Shown: positions 5,001-5,361 of the stretch, one piece after another
Position numbering within the stretch: position 1 is the first letter of the stretch
Layout: the number at the start of each line of letters is the position of its first letter
Assembly: GCA_007129335.1 (NCBI GenBank)
Contig: SKVS01000403.1
Coordinates: 1-5,361, forward strand
Source: Spirochaetaceae bacterium
Lineage (GTDB): Bacteria > Spirochaetota > Spirochaetia > DSM-27196 > Salinispiraceae
Reading direction: 5' to 3'
DNA: 5,361 nt
Notes under the pieces: generated by a model
The model's input: only the letters and a program-made list of their open reading frames with translations
The model's database searches: none
Told to the model about the DNA's origin: nothing
Made by a program: the position numbers and the translations under genes

Positions 5001-5361
5001 TGATAATTCAGAACAATCAACTTCTTTCTCCGAACCAGAAATCGAGTATCTCATACACTCCATGACCCTGGAAGAAAAAGCCAGCCTCTGTTCCGGTGAT
5101 GGTTATTGGTACACCAAAGGCGTGCCCAGACTGGGCATACCCCGAATAATGCTTACCGATGGCCCCCACGGATTGCGACGTCAGGTTGGCAAGGCTGACC
5201 ACCTGGGTTTGAATAAGAGCGTCCCTTCGACCTGTTTTCCAGCCGGAGCGACAGTGGCCAACAGTTGGGACGTACACCTCGTTGAGCTCATGGGCAAGTT
5301 GATTGCCATGGAGGCAAAAGCTGAAGGGGTGAGTGTTGTACTGGGACCAGCAATAAACATA
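4987..5361 (+). CDS. glycoside hydrolase family 3 beta-glucosidase, N-terminal part (3' truncated by window end)
   Basis: The 125 visible codons are the start of a GH3 (beta-glucosidase/beta-xylosidase) catalytic barrel, which hydrolyses terminal beta-linked glucose or xylose from oligosaccharides. Signatures are MTLEEKASLCSG (26-37), GVPRLGIPRIMLTDGPHGLR (45-64) including Asp58 of the DGPHG substrate-binding motif, CFPAGATVANSWD (83-95) and GVSVVLGPAINI (114-125). The pattern is closest to intracellular beta-glucosidases of Ruminococcus and Clostridium type. No signal peptide is visible, suggesting a cytoplasmic enzyme acting on imported cellodextrins. The frame is open from 4924; ATG 4987 is chosen because residues before MTLEEK fit the helix normally preceding it. 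TTG 4957 and ATG 5062 are the alternatives, and none has a clear SD. The nucleophile Asp and C-terminal domain lie beyond the window, so substrate preference cannot be judged. Confidence 0.88.
   Translation, partial: MHDVYDNSEQSTSFSEPEIEYLIHSMTLEEKASLCSGDGYWYTKGVPRLGIPRIMLTDGPHGLRRQVGKADHLGLNKSVPSTCFPAGATVANSWDVHLVELMGKLIAMEAKAEGVSVVLGPAINI

Noticed and set aside
4700..5277. Minus-strand open frames across the Rpn tail and the GH3 start
   Set aside because: They overlap coding sequence with clear family motifs on the plus strand and show no motifs of their own.
1..5361. tRNA, rRNA, CRISPR array or riboswitch
   Set aside because: No cloverleaf, conserved rRNA stretches, spaced direct repeats or recognisable aptamer were seen on either strand, and intergenic space is limited to gaps of about 130 bases or less.

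Overview
The window is a dense, all-plus-strand bacterial segment carrying three complete genes and two partial ones. The best guess for the source is a Spirochaetota (treponeme-like) bacterium of roughly 50% or higher G+C. This rests on the gene mix (6-oxopurine nucleoside phosphorylase, DinG-type helicase, Rpn-type PD-(D/E)XK protein, anaerobe-type GH3 beta-glucosidase) and is an inference of low to moderate confidence, with no taxonomic marker present.

Layout. Positions 2-70 may hold the last 22 codons of an upstream gene. A trimeric-type purine nucleoside phosphorylase (187-1008) is followed after 13 bp by a 921-residue helicase (1022-3787). These two probably share a transcript, since there is no terminator or recognisable promoter between them. 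The helicase combines a low-complexity basic tail, a JAB/JAMM metalloprotease-like domain with a complete HxH-x7-S-x2-D motif, and a full DinG/XPD superfamily 2 helicase with four candidate Fe-S cysteines.

After a 93-bp gap comes an AT-richer gene (3881-4858) for a 325-residue Rpn/PDDEXK_2 nuclease. Its ribosome binding site AGGAGG lies entirely inside a predicted 13-bp RNA hairpin. A second strong SD with an in-frame ATG inside the gene could produce only the C-terminal 119 residues. That layout resembles the RpnL/RpnS toxin with intragenic antitoxin described for enterobacterial Rpn loci, and is the most interesting system in the window. The C-terminal part also contains six 12-bp codon-repeat units (Gly-x-x-x).

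The last part (about 4859 to the end) holds a promoter-like sequence overlapping an imperfect palindrome, then the first 125 codons of a GH3 beta-glucosidase that runs off the window. Its start is unsettled: the apparent promoter sits so close to the best ATG that the message would be leaderless, or translation begins elsewhere.

Functionally, the pnp-helicase pair looks like core nucleotide salvage and DNA maintenance, the Rpn gene looks like an acquired accessory element, and the GH3 gene starts an independent carbohydrate-use unit.
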